The position numbers and the translations under genes are program-made. Below, in pieces: positions 7,992 through 16,737 of a stretch of DNA of 64,000 nt. Numbering within the stretch: position 1 is the stretch's first letter; every line of letters starts with the position of its first letter. Under the pieces are notes generated by a model. The model searched no databases. It was given only the letters and a program-made list of their open reading frames with translations, and was not told the DNA's origin. The stretch comes from JAEUIE01 sp047602475. Lineage in GTDB: Bacteria; Planctomycetota; Planctomycetia; Gemmatales; HRBIN36. The DNA lies in the NCBI GenBank assembly GCA_047602475.1, contig JASGHE010000006.1:744001-808000 (forward strand), in the 5' to 3' direction.

Positions 7992-9295
7992 ATGCGTGCT
8001 GTCGATGTCATCCGCAGGAAACGTGACGGGCTTCGGCTGACTGCCGAAGAGTTGAGATGCTTCATTGACGGGGCGACGAAGAAGACGTGGGAGACGTATC
8101 AGGTCTCAGCCATGCTGATGGCGATTGTGTGCCGGGGGCTGGATGAGGAAGAGACCTCGGAGTTGACCGCCCTGATGGTCAAGTCAGGCACCGTGCTGAA
8201 CTGGTCGGATATACCCGGCCCCATGGTGGATAAGCATTCAGCGGGAGGCGTGGGCGACAAGACTTCACTCGTCCTCGTACCCCTGGCGGCTGCCTGTGGC
8301 TGCAAGGTACCCAAGATGTCGGGGCGCGGCCTCGCTCACACCGGCGGCACGCTCGATAAGCTCGAATCGATTCCCGGCTATCGCATCAACCTTACCACCG
8401 AAGAGTTCCGCGCCGCCGTCGCTGATGTCGGTTGTGCCATCGTCGGGCAGACCACCAACCTTGCCCCCGCTGACAAGATTCTTTACGGTCTGCGTGATGT
8501 GACAGCCACCGTCGAGAGTATCCCGCTCATTGCCGGCTCGATCATGAGCAAGAAGATCGCCGAGGGCATTCATTGCCTGGTGCTTGATGTGAAGGTTGGT
8601 CACGGGGCATTCATGAAGACGTTCGACGATGCCCGCCGTCTTGCCAGGGCGATGGTCAACATTGGCAAGCATCATCAGGTGCGCACCGTCGCTCTCCTCA
8701 CCGATATGGATCATCCGCTGGGCCATGCCATCGGCAACAGCCTGGAAGTGATCGAAGCGATCGAGACGCTGCGGGGCAAGGGGCCACGCGATCTGGAACA
8801 GCTCTCGGTGAAGCTGGCTGCCTGGCTGGTGCTGCTCTCGGGGCAATGTGCTGATCTGTTACAGGCTGAAGCCAAGGTGCGCGATGCCCTCTACAGCGGT
8901 CGCGGCCTGGCTAAGCTCCGCGAGATGGTGGAACGACAGGGCGGCGATGTGCGCGTGATCGACGATACCCACCTCTTCCCCCAGGCGAAGCATCACCACT
9001 ATGTGCCCTCGCCGCAGAGCGGGTACGTTGCTTCGATTCATGCCGAGCAACTGGGCCGGGCCGCCATGCTTCTTGGTTCGGGCGCGAGAAGGTCGATGAT
9101 GTCATCGATCACAGTGTCGGCATCGTGATGAAGAAGAAGCCGGGCGACAAAGTCCATCAAGGCGATGCCTTGGCTGAACTCTATTACAACAACGATGCCC
9201 GCCTCTCCGAAGCGATTGCCCTGGTGGCGGAGGCGTACACGCTGGGGTCAGCGGCGACTACGATGAAGCCTTTGATTTTGGATACGGTGACGTGA
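7992..9295 (+). pseudogene. deoA: Thymidine/pyrimidine-nucleoside phosphorylase, one frameshift near the 3' end
   Basis: About 434 residues when read through one missing base. It would catalyse phosphorolysis of thymidine (or uridine) to base and (deoxy)ribose-1-phosphate. The phosphate/base-site signature MSGRGLAHTGGTLDKLESIPG is intact, as are DKHSAGGVGDKTSL and the IMSKKIAEG loop. The frame breaks near 9083 (LLG|SG): a single inserted base restores GREKVDDVIDHSVGIVMKKKPGDKV and the normal C-terminal domain, ending with TGA at 9293-9295. Conservation on both sides suggests a sequence error or a very recent lesion. As read, it lacks the last 55 or so residues. Confidence 0.82.
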
Positions 9296-9377
9296 GATAC
9301 TCTCGTGCCCGGTCTCCGACCGGGGACGGGGTGTAAGGCTGGCTCTGCCGGAAGTACGAAATGGAGATCATACCCCA

Positions 9378-9965
9378 ATGGGCTTGTTCTACGCGAATAT
9401 AACGGTGCATCGCGCAGAGCGAATTGCCCTTCTCACCGAATTAAGACGAAACCAACGGATCGCTTTCATCAGCCCTACCGTTAACGGCTCTACGACGGTC
9501 TTCGATCAAGCAATCGATGAGCAGGATTTCGATGTCATCGAACAGTTTGGCTGTAGCCTTACCAAAGCGTTAAATTGCTCGGCACTGGCAGCAGTCCTGC
9601 ATGATGATGATGTTCTTTATCTTTTTCTGTTCGAACAAGGCGAGGTCATCGACCGATACGATTCTCTTCCCGAGTACTTTGTCAAAGATGCTGAACCTGG
9701 CCCTCCCGAGGGCGGCGATGGGGAATTGATTTGCAAGGTATTCAATCGCCCTGACCAGTTGTACCGTGTGGAAGAACTTCTTCGTGCCAATCTTCTGGAG
9801 GATGAATTGCCGGAGATTCTCGGGGAGCAAGAGCGGCACTTGGCACTCTGTGAGGAGTTAGGCCTTCCACCTTATGCGGCAGCGTTGGGATATGAGGCTA
9901 TTGCTGAGCAATATGTCCCCGAAGAGTTCGAAGGTGTGGTCTTTGAAGCTGTCCATCAAAAATGA
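9378..9965 (+). CDS. Hypothetical protein, 195 aa, acidic
   Basis: Begins MGLFYANITVHRAERIALL. It is acidic, with no signal peptide or membrane helix. The central VLHDDDVLYLFLFEQGEVIDRYDS resembles small cytoplasmic alpha/beta proteins often found singly in planctomycetes. The family is not recognised. A remnant of a B-like palindrome (9303-9345) lies just upstream and repeat B copy 2 downstream. Confidence 0.65.
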   Translation: MGLFYANITVHRAERIALLTELRRNQRIAFISPTVNGSTTVFDQAIDEQDFDVIEQFGCSLTKALNCSALAAVLHDDDVLYLFLFEQGEVIDRYDSLPEYFVKDAEPGPPEGGDGELICKVFNRPDQLYRVEELLRANLLEDELPEILGEQERHLALCEELGLPPYAAALGYEAIAEQYVPEEFEGVVFEAVHQK

Positions 9966-10060
9966 TTGAATTGGGTTTCAATCGTGGGTGAATGGTAAGC
10001 GATAGCTCTTGATCCTGTAACGATCACCTCGAACGCCTGAGTCCTTAGGTAGTCCCTTCT

Positions 10061-10201
10061 CTCGTTCCCAAGCTCCGCTTGGGAACGCACTGCAACTGAG
10101 GCTCTGCCTCACGTCTTCATTCGATGGCGATCTAATTCATGCCCTCGCAGCGAGGCGGAGCCTCGCTTACAGTGCGTTCCCAGGCAGAGCCTGGGAACGA
10201 G
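10061..10201. repeat. Palindromic intergenic repeat family B, copy 2
   Basis: CTCGTTCCCAAGCTCCGCTTGGGAACG ... CGTTCCCAGGCAGAGCCTGGGAACGAG arms with inner GAGGC hairpins. It ends 6 bp from the stop of the TIGR03067 gene, in a convergent intergenic region where it could also work as a bidirectional terminator. Confidence 0.9.
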
Positions 10202-10207
10202 AAGAAA

Positions 10208-10786
10208 CTATTGTTTCTTCAACTTAATCAAGTAATGATGTGACCCCGGTTTGCAGTCGAAGTCTTTGGGGCGGTCTTCGGGTTTGCCTTCATGTCTTAA
10301 CACGATGGTAAGGATGTCACCATTAAAACGATACAAGCCGACGGCGGGGTAGTCGCGGGTGTACTTGCCATCGAACTCCTGTCGGCTGGCGGTGGTCCAG
10401 TCGAGGGCGGTGGGGTTGGTGCCGGGCAGTGGTTTGAAGGTGCCTTTGCCGACGTTGGAGTTGCCTACCTTGCCGACGTAGGTGCCATCAGCGGAGAAGA
10501 CGTAATAGGTCTTCCCGCCGACTGGTTCTTCTTCCACTTTGCCATCCTTGATGACCTGAGTCAGTTCCCAGGTGCCCACGAACCGCCGGCGTTCTTTGGC
10601 GAGGTCGGCGTTGTCATCGATCATGGGGAAGGCGAGAACGGTAAGGATGAAGAACACGATTTTGGTCTCGAAGAGAGGTGGCTCCACTAGTATCGACGAG
10701 GAAGCAGTGCTAGGGTTTGGGTTTTCCCTCTCTCCCGCCTGGGTGTTTAGACCGGGGAGGGAGCGAGGAGCATGGGGCGGCACCAT
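10208..10786 (-). CDS. TIGR03067 domain protein (planctomycete, secreted)
   Basis: 192 residues from the longest start. The core (KERRRFVGTWELTQVIKDGK, YYVFSADGTYVGKVGN, ALDWTTA, VGLYRFNGDILTIVLR, RPKDFDCKPGSHHYLIKLKK) is the lipocalin-like TIGR03067 family, abundant in planctomycetes and of unknown function. A hydrophobic stretch (KIVFFILTVLAF) just before MIDDNADL looks like a signal peptide; the true start may therefore be a GTG near 10687 rather than the ATG at 10786. It lies 15 bp after the Ntn hydrolase stop and is probably co-transcribed with it. Confidence 0.78.
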   Translation of the reverse strand: MVPPHAPRSLPGLNTQAGERENPNPSTASSSILVEPPLFETKIVFFILTVLAFPMIDDNADLAKERRRFVGTWELTQVIKDGKVEEEPVGGKTYYVFSADGTYVGKVGNSNVGKGTFKPLPGTNPTALDWTTASRQEFDGKYTRDYPAVGLYRFNGDILTIVLRHEGKPEDRPKDFDCKPGSHHYLIKLKKQ

Positions 10787-10801
10787 CGTCGCTGGTATTA
10801 A

Positions 10802-11914
10802 CTACTTCCCTTTCGGCACCACGTCTTCAAAGTCCTCCGCCTTCACTTTGTCGAGCGGCATTCTTATGAGCTTGTCGCCAGTGAAATCGACGTTGTTGAA
10901 CTCGACCCGGCGCACCCGGCGGTTGTTTTGGGTGTGGTAGTACATCACCTTGTTCTTGGTATCGAAAGCGGTCGTCCAGAGGGTAGCGCTGCGCATCCCC
11001 TGGGTCTTCTCGTTGCCACCACCTTCTGCTGCGCCGAGGGGGACGTTGAAGTTATCGAGGATGCGGAAGAGTTCGTACATGGTCTCGCCGCCAGTCGGGG
11101 TGGGACGGGCGGTCTTCGAGAAGGCGACAGCACGAACGAAGCGGGAGGGTGGCGTGAAGTCGCCGGGCAGGCCGATCATGCCGCTGCCACCACCCAAGGG
11201 CTTGAAGTCGAGGTCGTCGATCTTCTTATCGGGGAGAGCGACGGGCGAGAGGTTGATGTAGTTCCGCAGGTTCGTTTCGTGCCAATCGTAGTTGGGGGCG
11301 TTGGTGATGACGCCGAGCGGGGCGTCGAAGATCTTCGTTTCGCCTTTGTGGAACTCGATGACGATCGCCTTGCCGCTCGGTTCGGTGACGAGGAAATGGA
11401 CGCCGGGAACGATGCCGATCGCTTGTTCCACCACCGGGGCGACGATGATGTGCTGCATCGCCTGTCTCACCTGATCGACCGTGGCACAGGTGGTAAGCAG
11501 ATACTGGCCAAGATCGGTGGGGCCGAGGGTTTCGTTCGCCTTGGCCGGGTCGTACTTCGCATACTCAGCGAAGCCAGGATGATAGAAGGTGCCGACCGTG
11601 AGGCCGACTTCGTTCATGCCGTCGAGAATGATGTCCTTGTGGACGCCATCCATGCCGACGACACCATACTTGGTTTTCCAGGTGATGCCCGGCTTGCCAT
11701 CGGGGGTGGCCCCGGTGTAGGCGTAGCCCCGTGGGATGAACACCAGGTGCGATCCGAGATCAAAGCTGCCCCATTCCATCGTTCGACCATACATGACTGC
11801 CCCATCCTTGGCCCGCAACGTGATACCCGTGCAGGCGGACAATTGCTGGCTGACGAGGAAGAGGCCGACGAAGGCCAAGGCGATAGCGAGGAAGGTACGA
11901 CGGAGCCGTTTCAT
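10802..11914 (-). CDS. Secreted linear-amide C-N hydrolase, choloylglycine hydrolase/penicillin V acylase type (Ntn, C59)
   Basis: 370 residues from the ATG at 11914, which has an AAAGGG site about 8 nt upstream; the longer frame upstream runs into repeat E. A signal peptide (MKRLRRTFLAIALAFVGLFL) ends just before Cys (SACTGITL), so cleavage exposes the N-terminal Cys nucleophile. The other Ntn residues are visible: Arg in YGRTMEW, Asp in ILDGMNEVGL, Asn in ITNAPNYDWH. The family hydrolyses bile-salt amides, penicillin V or N-acyl homoserine lactones; the substrate here is unknown, and a periplasmic location is predicted. The TIGR03067 gene follows directly. Confidence 0.88.
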   Translation of the reverse strand: MKRLRRTFLAIALAFVGLFLVSQQLSACTGITLRAKDGAVMYGRTMEWGSFDLGSHLVFIPRGYAYTGATPDGKPGITWKTKYGVVGMDGVHKDIILDGMNEVGLTVGTFYHPGFAEYAKYDPAKANETLGPTDLGQYLLTTCATVDQVRQAMQHIIVAPVVEQAIGIVPGVHFLVTEPSGKAIVIEFHKGETKIFDAPLGVITNAPNYDWHETNLRNYINLSPVALPDKKIDDLDFKPLGGGSGMIGLPGDFTPPSRFVRAVAFSKTARPTPTGGETMYELFRILDNFNVPLGAAEGGGNEKTQGMRSATLWTTAFDTKNKVMYYHTQNNRRVRRVEFNNVDFTGDKLIRMPLDKVKAEDFEDVVPKGK

Positions 11915-11965
11915 GGAAAACCCTTTCGAAGATGACATATACCTGTGTTGTATGGAGTCTGGTTT

Positions 11966-12167
11966 GTAGTCATCACGCTCCGTCGTGATGACTTGCTGAG
12001 GAAGTACATTCATCACCACTCGAAACCCGTGCCACACTCCGTCTGTACTCGGACGGGGTGTGCCTCAGTCGCTCGTCGTAACACCAAGAGAGATTCATGG
12101 AGACACGATACTCTCGCCGGCAACCACACCCCGACGTGAGTACACGCCGGAGTGTGGCACAGTCTCC
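11966..12167 (-). repeat. REP-type composite repeat family E, copy 2
   Basis: A GTAG-headed hairpin TCATCACG-CTCCGT-CGTGATGA lies nearest the Ntn hydrolase start. It is followed by GTGCCACACTCCG...CGGAGTGTGGCAC arms with GTACTC and GAGTAC tips. Position and polarity relative to the downstream gene are the same as in copy 1. Confidence 0.87.
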
Positions 12168-12248
12168 ACTTGACACTGCTTGAACTAGAACCGAGTATGG
12201 ACGTGCAACTTCAATAATGAATTAGATCGCTTCGAGGACTTATCTTCC

Positions 12249-12674
12249 ATGATTGGCGACTGGATGGGCAGTATCTATCACATGGGTGGTCAACGATGTG
12301 ATTGGCACTTGTTTCTTGACCATGATGGCCGCTATGAACGCACCATTCGATTGGAAGGAGATGAACGTCGTGATACAGGCCGATGGGAGCACGACGAAAC
12401 GAACCAAGTCCTTCGATTGCATTCTGATAGTTCTGTCGAAAATAGGCGTATCTCTGGCGAATGGAGGGTGCTATCTGTGACCACGTGCGAAGACTCGAAT
12501 GTCCTCCTGGTGCTTCGGGCGGTGGTTCTGGCAAGTCGTAATTTGCCGATGATTCTCTATCGAGTTCATTGTCATGGACGCGGCTACGGCACGGATTGGG
12601 ATAAAGGAAGTGCAGCACCAGGCGAAGGATTTGTGCCATCTGGTTCCCCTCTCCCTCCTGGGGAGAGGGGTTAG
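12249..12674 (+). CDS. Hypothetical protein, 141 aa, C-terminus from repeat C
   Basis: Begins MIGDWMGSIYHMGGQRCDW and reads like a small lipocalin-type or TIGR03067-like beta protein (FLDHDGRYERTIRLEGDE, GRWEHDETNQVLRL, ISGEWRVLSV). There is no signal peptide. The last residues (GSPLPPGERG) and stop are contributed by repeat family C, as for the CNNM gene. A cluster of three family-C copies follows. Function unknown. Confidence 0.6.
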   Translation: MIGDWMGSIYHMGGQRCDWHLFLDHDGRYERTIRLEGDERRDTGRWEHDETNQVLRLHSDSSVENRRISGEWRVLSVTTCEDSNVLLVLRAVVLASRNLPMILYRVHCHGRGYGTDWDKGSAAPGEGFVPSGSPLPPGERG

Positions 12675-12885
12675 GGGTGAGGGGTTTCTCAATCGAGTTC
12701 ACCCATGCTGTCTGGTTCCCTCTCCCCTGGAGGGAGAGGGTTAGGGTGAGGGGGTCGATGATCGAGTTCACTCCGGTTGGTATTTGTTTTGAGAACCATG
12801 ACAGATCGAAGGTTTTCAACCGGGTGGGATCGATTAATAACCCCTCACCCCCGGCCCCTCTCCCCGGGAGGGAGAGGGGAGAAGA
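12645..12885. repeat. Cluster of three family-C repeats
   Basis: Copies at about 12648-12685, 12717-12757 and 12838-12884 alternate with a GATCGAGTTCA-type spacer. Two are in one orientation and one inverted. The last abuts the phosphoketolase stop codon. Confidence 0.82.
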
Positions 12886-15249
12886 CTAACCGCCCCACTG
12901 CCAGTTTCGTATCTCCGGCATATCGTCGCCGTACTTGCGAACGTAGTTGTGATGCTCGATCAGCTTGTCTCGAACGATCTGCTTCAGGAACGCTGCTTTG
13001 GAACCAAGCTGGGGCAGGCGGTCGATGACGTCGCCGACGAGATGAAAGCGATCCATGTCGTTGAGCACCACCATATCGAACGGCGTGGTGGTCGTGCCTT
13101 CTTCCTTGTAGCCCCGGACGTGGATGTTGTCGTGGTTCGTGCGGCGGTACGTCAGGCGGTGGATGAGGTACGGGTAGCCATGGAAGGCAAAGATGATCGG
13201 CTTGTCTTTGGTGAAGAGCAGATCGAAGTCCCAATCGCTGAGGCCATGCGGATGTTCGTTGTGGGGCTGGAGCTTCATCAGATCAACGACGTTGATCACC
13301 CGAATCTTCAGATCAGGCAAGTGCTGACGCAGAATCTCGACGGCGGCGAGCGTTTCGAGGGTCGGCACATCGCCGCAGCAGGCCATCACCACATCGGGCT
13401 CGCTGCCCTCGTCGTTGCTCGCCCAGTCCCAGATGCCGATGCCGGCGGTGCAGTGCTTCATCGCCTGGTCCATCGTCAGCCATTGCGGGGCGGGCTGTTT
13501 GCCGGCGACGATGACGTTCACGTAGTTGCGACTCCGTAAACAGTGGTCGGTGACCGATAGGAGCGTGTTCGCATCGGGGGGCAGATAGATGCGGACGACC
13601 TCGGCTTTCTTGTTGCTGACATGATCGATGAAGCCGGGGTCTTGATGGCTGAAGCCGTTATGATCTTGCCGCCAGACGTGGGAGGAGAGCAGGTAGTTCA
13701 GCGAAGCGATGGGTCGCCGCCAGGGGATGTGCCGGGTGACTTTGAGCCACTTGGCGTGCTGGTTGAACATCGAATCGACGATGTGGATGAAGGCTTCGTA
13801 GCACGAGAAGAAGCCATGCCTGCCGGTGAGGAGGTAGCCTTCGAGCCAGCCCTGACACTGGTGTTCGCTGAGCATCTCCATGACTCGTCCATCGGGGTTG
13901 AGATGATCATCGTAGGAGAGGGTCTCAGCGACCCAGGCCCGGCTCGTCACTTCGAGCACATCCTGCCAGCGGTTGGAGTTGAACTCATCGGGGCTGAAGA
14001 GACGGAAGTTCTTCTCGTCGAGGTTGACCTTCATCACATCACGCAGGAACTTGCCCATCACACTGGTCGCCTCAGCGGTGACCGCGCCGGGCTTCTTGAC
14101 CTCAACGCTGTAGTTCTGATAGTCGGGCAGGCGCAGGTCTTTGAGCAAGAGGCCGCCGTTGGCATGGGGGCTCGCGCTCATGCGCTTTTCGCCGTGCGGG
14201 GCGAGGTCGGCCAGTTCGGGGATCAGCGCCCCGGAGGCGTCGAAGAGTTGTTCGGGGTGGTAGCTCTTCATCCACTTCTCAAGCAGCTGCACATGCCCGG
14301 GGTGCGACATGTTGCTGAGAGGCACCTGATGGGACCGCCAGTAACCTTCGGTCTTCTTGCCATCGATCTCTTTGGGACCGGTCCAGCCCTTGGGGGACCG
14401 CATGACAATCATCGGCCACATCGGTCGCTCGGTCTTCCCATTATTACGGGCATCGTGCTGGATGGTCTTGATCTCAGCCAGGCACTGATCCAGTGTTGCA
14501 GCCATCAGTTGATGCATGATAGCTGGGTCATCGCCTTCGACGAAGTGGGGGGTGTAGCCATAGCCTTTCATGAGCGAGGCAAGTTCTTCATGGCTGATGC
14601 GGGCGAGCACCGTGGGGTTGGCAATCTTGTAGCCATTGAGATGGAGGATGGGCAGCACCGCACCATCCCGGGCCGGGTTGAGGAACTTGTTGCTGTGCCA
14701 ACTGGTGGCCAGGGGCCCGGTCTCGGCTTCGCCATCGCCGACAACACAGGCGACGAGGAGATCGGGATTATCGAACGCCGCTCCGTAGGCATGGGAAAGC
14801 GAGTAGCCCAGCTCGCCCCCTTCGTGGATGGAGCCTGGCGTTTCGGGGGCGACGTGGCTGGGGATGCCACCGGGGAAGGAGAACTGGGTGAAGAGCTTTT
14901 TGAGGCCTTCTTCGCTGCGGGTGATGTTCGGATAGACTTCGCTGTAGGTGCCTTCGAGGTAAGCGTTGGCGACGAGGCCCGGCCCGCCATGCCCGGGGCC
15001 GGTGACGTAGAGCATGTTCAGATCGTGGGCCTTGATCAACCGGTTGAGATGGACGTAGATGAAATTCAGCCCCGGCGTGGTGCCCCAGTGGCCGAGTAGG
15101 CGTGGCTTGATGTGCTTGAGTTGCAGCGGTTCTTTGAGCAGGGGATTATCGAAGAGATAAATTTGCCCGACGGAGAGGTAGTTGGCTGCCCGCCAGTAGG
15201 CGTCCATGCGGTGCAGCAGTTCGGGAGCAAGGGGTTGGATCGTTGTCAT
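12886..15249 (-). CDS. xfp: Phosphoketolase (xylulose-5-P/fructose-6-P)
   Basis: 787 residues, the normal length. This thiamine-diphosphate enzyme cleaves xylulose-5-P or fructose-6-P with phosphate to acetyl-phosphate plus glyceraldehyde-3-P or erythrose-4-P. GPGHGGPG, the ThDP motif GDGEAETGPLATSWH, SHVAPETPGSIHEGGELGYS and the C-terminal HGYPYLIHRL / RGYKEEGTTTTPFDM blocks are all present. The start ATG at 15249 lies 28 bp from a family-D double hairpin. The acetate kinase gene upstream on the same strand would consume its acetyl-phosphate, giving a two-gene ATP-yielding module. Confidence 0.96.
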   Translation of the reverse strand: MTTIQPLAPELLHRMDAYWRAANYLSVGQIYLFDNPLLKEPLQLKHIKPRLLGHWGTTPGLNFIYVHLNRLIKAHDLNMLYVTGPGHGGPGLVANAYLEGTYSEVYPNITRSEEGLKKLFTQFSFPGGIPSHVAPETPGSIHEGGELGYSLSHAYGAAFDNPDLLVACVVGDGEAETGPLATSWHSNKFLNPARDGAVLPILHLNGYKIANPTVLARISHEELASLMKGYGYTPHFVEGDDPAIMHQLMAATLDQCLAEIKTIQHDARNNGKTERPMWPMIVMRSPKGWTGPKEIDGKKTEGYWRSHQVPLSNMSHPGHVQLLEKWMKSYHPEQLFDASGALIPELADLAPHGEKRMSASPHANGGLLLKDLRLPDYQNYSVEVKKPGAVTAEATSVMGKFLRDVMKVNLDEKNFRLFSPDEFNSNRWQDVLEVTSRAWVAETLSYDDHLNPDGRVMEMLSEHQCQGWLEGYLLTGRHGFFSCYEAFIHIVDSMFNQHAKWLKVTRHIPWRRPIASLNYLLSSHVWRQDHNGFSHQDPGFIDHVSNKKAEVVRIYLPPDANTLLSVTDHCLRSRNYVNVIVAGKQPAPQWLTMDQAMKHCTAGIGIWDWASNDEGSEPDVVMACCGDVPTLETLAAVEILRQHLPDLKIRVINVVDLMKLQPHNEHPHGLSDWDFDLLFTKDKPIIFAFHGYPYLIHRLTYRRTNHDNIHVRGYKEEGTTTTPFDMVVLNDMDRFHLVGDVIDRLPQLGSKAAFLKQIVRDKLIEHHNYVRKYGDDMPEIRNWQWGG

Positions 15250-15277
15250 GGTGGTGTCATTTCTTGGAGTTTGAACC

Positions 15278-15374
15278 CGTGGCAGGGGTCAGTTGTACTC
15301 AACTGCCCCCTGCAATCCGGCGAAGGTGTTGCACGTCCGCAGGGGGCAACGGAGTACCGTTGACCCCTGCCACG
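15278..15374 (-). repeat. Double-hairpin leader repeat family D, copy 2
   Basis: Read toward xfp: hairpin 1 tip CAACGG-TACT-CCGTTG, hairpin 2 tip CAGTTG-AGTA-CAACTG, each on GGCAGGGG/CCCCCTGC arms. It lies between ackA and xfp, 28 bp before the xfp ATG. Confidence 0.9.
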
Positions 15375-15386
15375 TTGTTCTAGTTA

Positions 15387-16576
15387 TTATGCACGTTCCT
15401 GGCCCAGCAAGCGACAGACGGTTCGAGCCATCATCAACTCTTCATCCGTCCGAATCACGCGCACCTTCACCCGGCTCGTATCGGCCGAGATCAGCGATCC
15501 GTTGTCAGCATTGCGAGCCTCATCGAGTTCGAGGCCAAGGAACCCCAGCCCCTGACAGATGCGGCTACGCACTTCGGGGACATTCCGCCGATGCCACCGG
15601 CGAAGACGAGGGTATCGAGACCGCCGAGAGCAGCGGTGAAGGAGCCGATCGCCTTCTTCGCCTGATAACAGAAGAGGTTCACCGCCTCAGCCTCGCGGGG
15701 ATGATCAGCTTCCTTGGCCAGCAAATCACGCATGTCGGAGCTGAGGCCGGAGACTCCGAGCAGCCCGGAACGCTGGTTGATCAGATCATCGACCTGATCG
15801 ATACTCAGCTTCTCGTTCCGCAGAAGATAGAGCATCGCTCCGGGGTCGAGGTCGCCGGTGCGGGTAGCCATCACCAGCCCGGCAGTGGGGGTGAATGACA
15901 TGGTGGTGTCAATGCTTTTCCCCTCGAACACCGCAGCGAGGCTGGCCCCGGCACCGAGGTGGGCGAGGATAACTTTGCCCTGTGCTGCCTGTTGGCCGTC
16001 AAGGCGTTCCAGCTCTTCGAGGAGATAGGTGTAGGACAAGCCGTGGAAGCCGTAGCGACGCATGCCTCGTGCATCGTACCGGCGAGGTAAGGGCAACTGC
16101 TGGGCGACCCGGGGGAGGTTGTGGTGGAAGGCGGTATCGAAGCAGGCGATGTGAAGCAGGTGGGGGAACTGTGTGAAGAAGTTAAAGATCAGGTCGATCT
16201 CAGCGGGCAGATGGTTCGGGGCGAGCGGGCAGATCTTCCGCAGTTCCGTGATCATTTCCTCGGTGACCGGTTGGGCTTCCGAGTATCGGCTTCCACCATG
16301 CACCACTCGATGACCAAAGGCGGCGATGTCACTCAGTTGGGTATGCTTCTCGATTACCTTGATCAGAAAGGATGTCGCCGTTCCATGACCGGCTGCGTGG
16401 ATGGCCTGTTGCGTGACCGACTGATCCTTCGCCAGCTTCATGGTGAACTGGGCATTGGCCTGACCGATACGGTCGATCTTCCCGGAGAGGATCAGTTGCG
16501 GCGACACCTCGGCTGCGTAGAGGGCGAACTTGATACTGGAGGAGCCGCTGTTGAGGGTGAGAATGGTGGGGGGCAT
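15387..16576 (-). pseudogene. ackA: Acetate kinase, single-base frameshift near the 3' end
   Basis: About 396 residues when read through one missing base. It converts acetyl-phosphate + ADP to acetate + ATP. Conserved AckA blocks are present: ILTLNSGSSSIKFALY, FGHRVVHGGSRYSEA, the FDTAFHH nucleotide loop, RRYGFHGLSYTYL, HLGAGASLAAV and the DTTMSFTPTAGLVMATRTGDLDPG region. The frame breaks at 15587-15592, within the FAGGIGEN motif (read as FAGGIGGM); one added base restores GEN-VPEVR and the C-terminus to the TAA at 15387. The start is the ATG at 16576 (MPPTILTLNSG). The position inside a signature motif, with both flanks perfect, favours sequence error. Confidence 0.85.
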
Positions 16577-16737
16577 GGGATGGTTCCAAAAGCTGTAGGG
16601 TGGGTCGAGCGCTAAACTTCCCTGTAACAGGCTCCTTGCTTGACTAAGCGAGCCCCACCGACACTGGCGAGGGTGTGGTGCGTCTCGCTGGGTTTCGCCA
16701 TTGTTTAGCGATTGCACCTTTCGCGCTCGACAGCACC

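Noticed and set aside
13621..15099. 492-codon open frame antisense to phosphoketolase
   Set aside because: It is a shadow frame in high-GC coding DNA; its composition is not protein-like and the opposite strand is a perfect Xfp.
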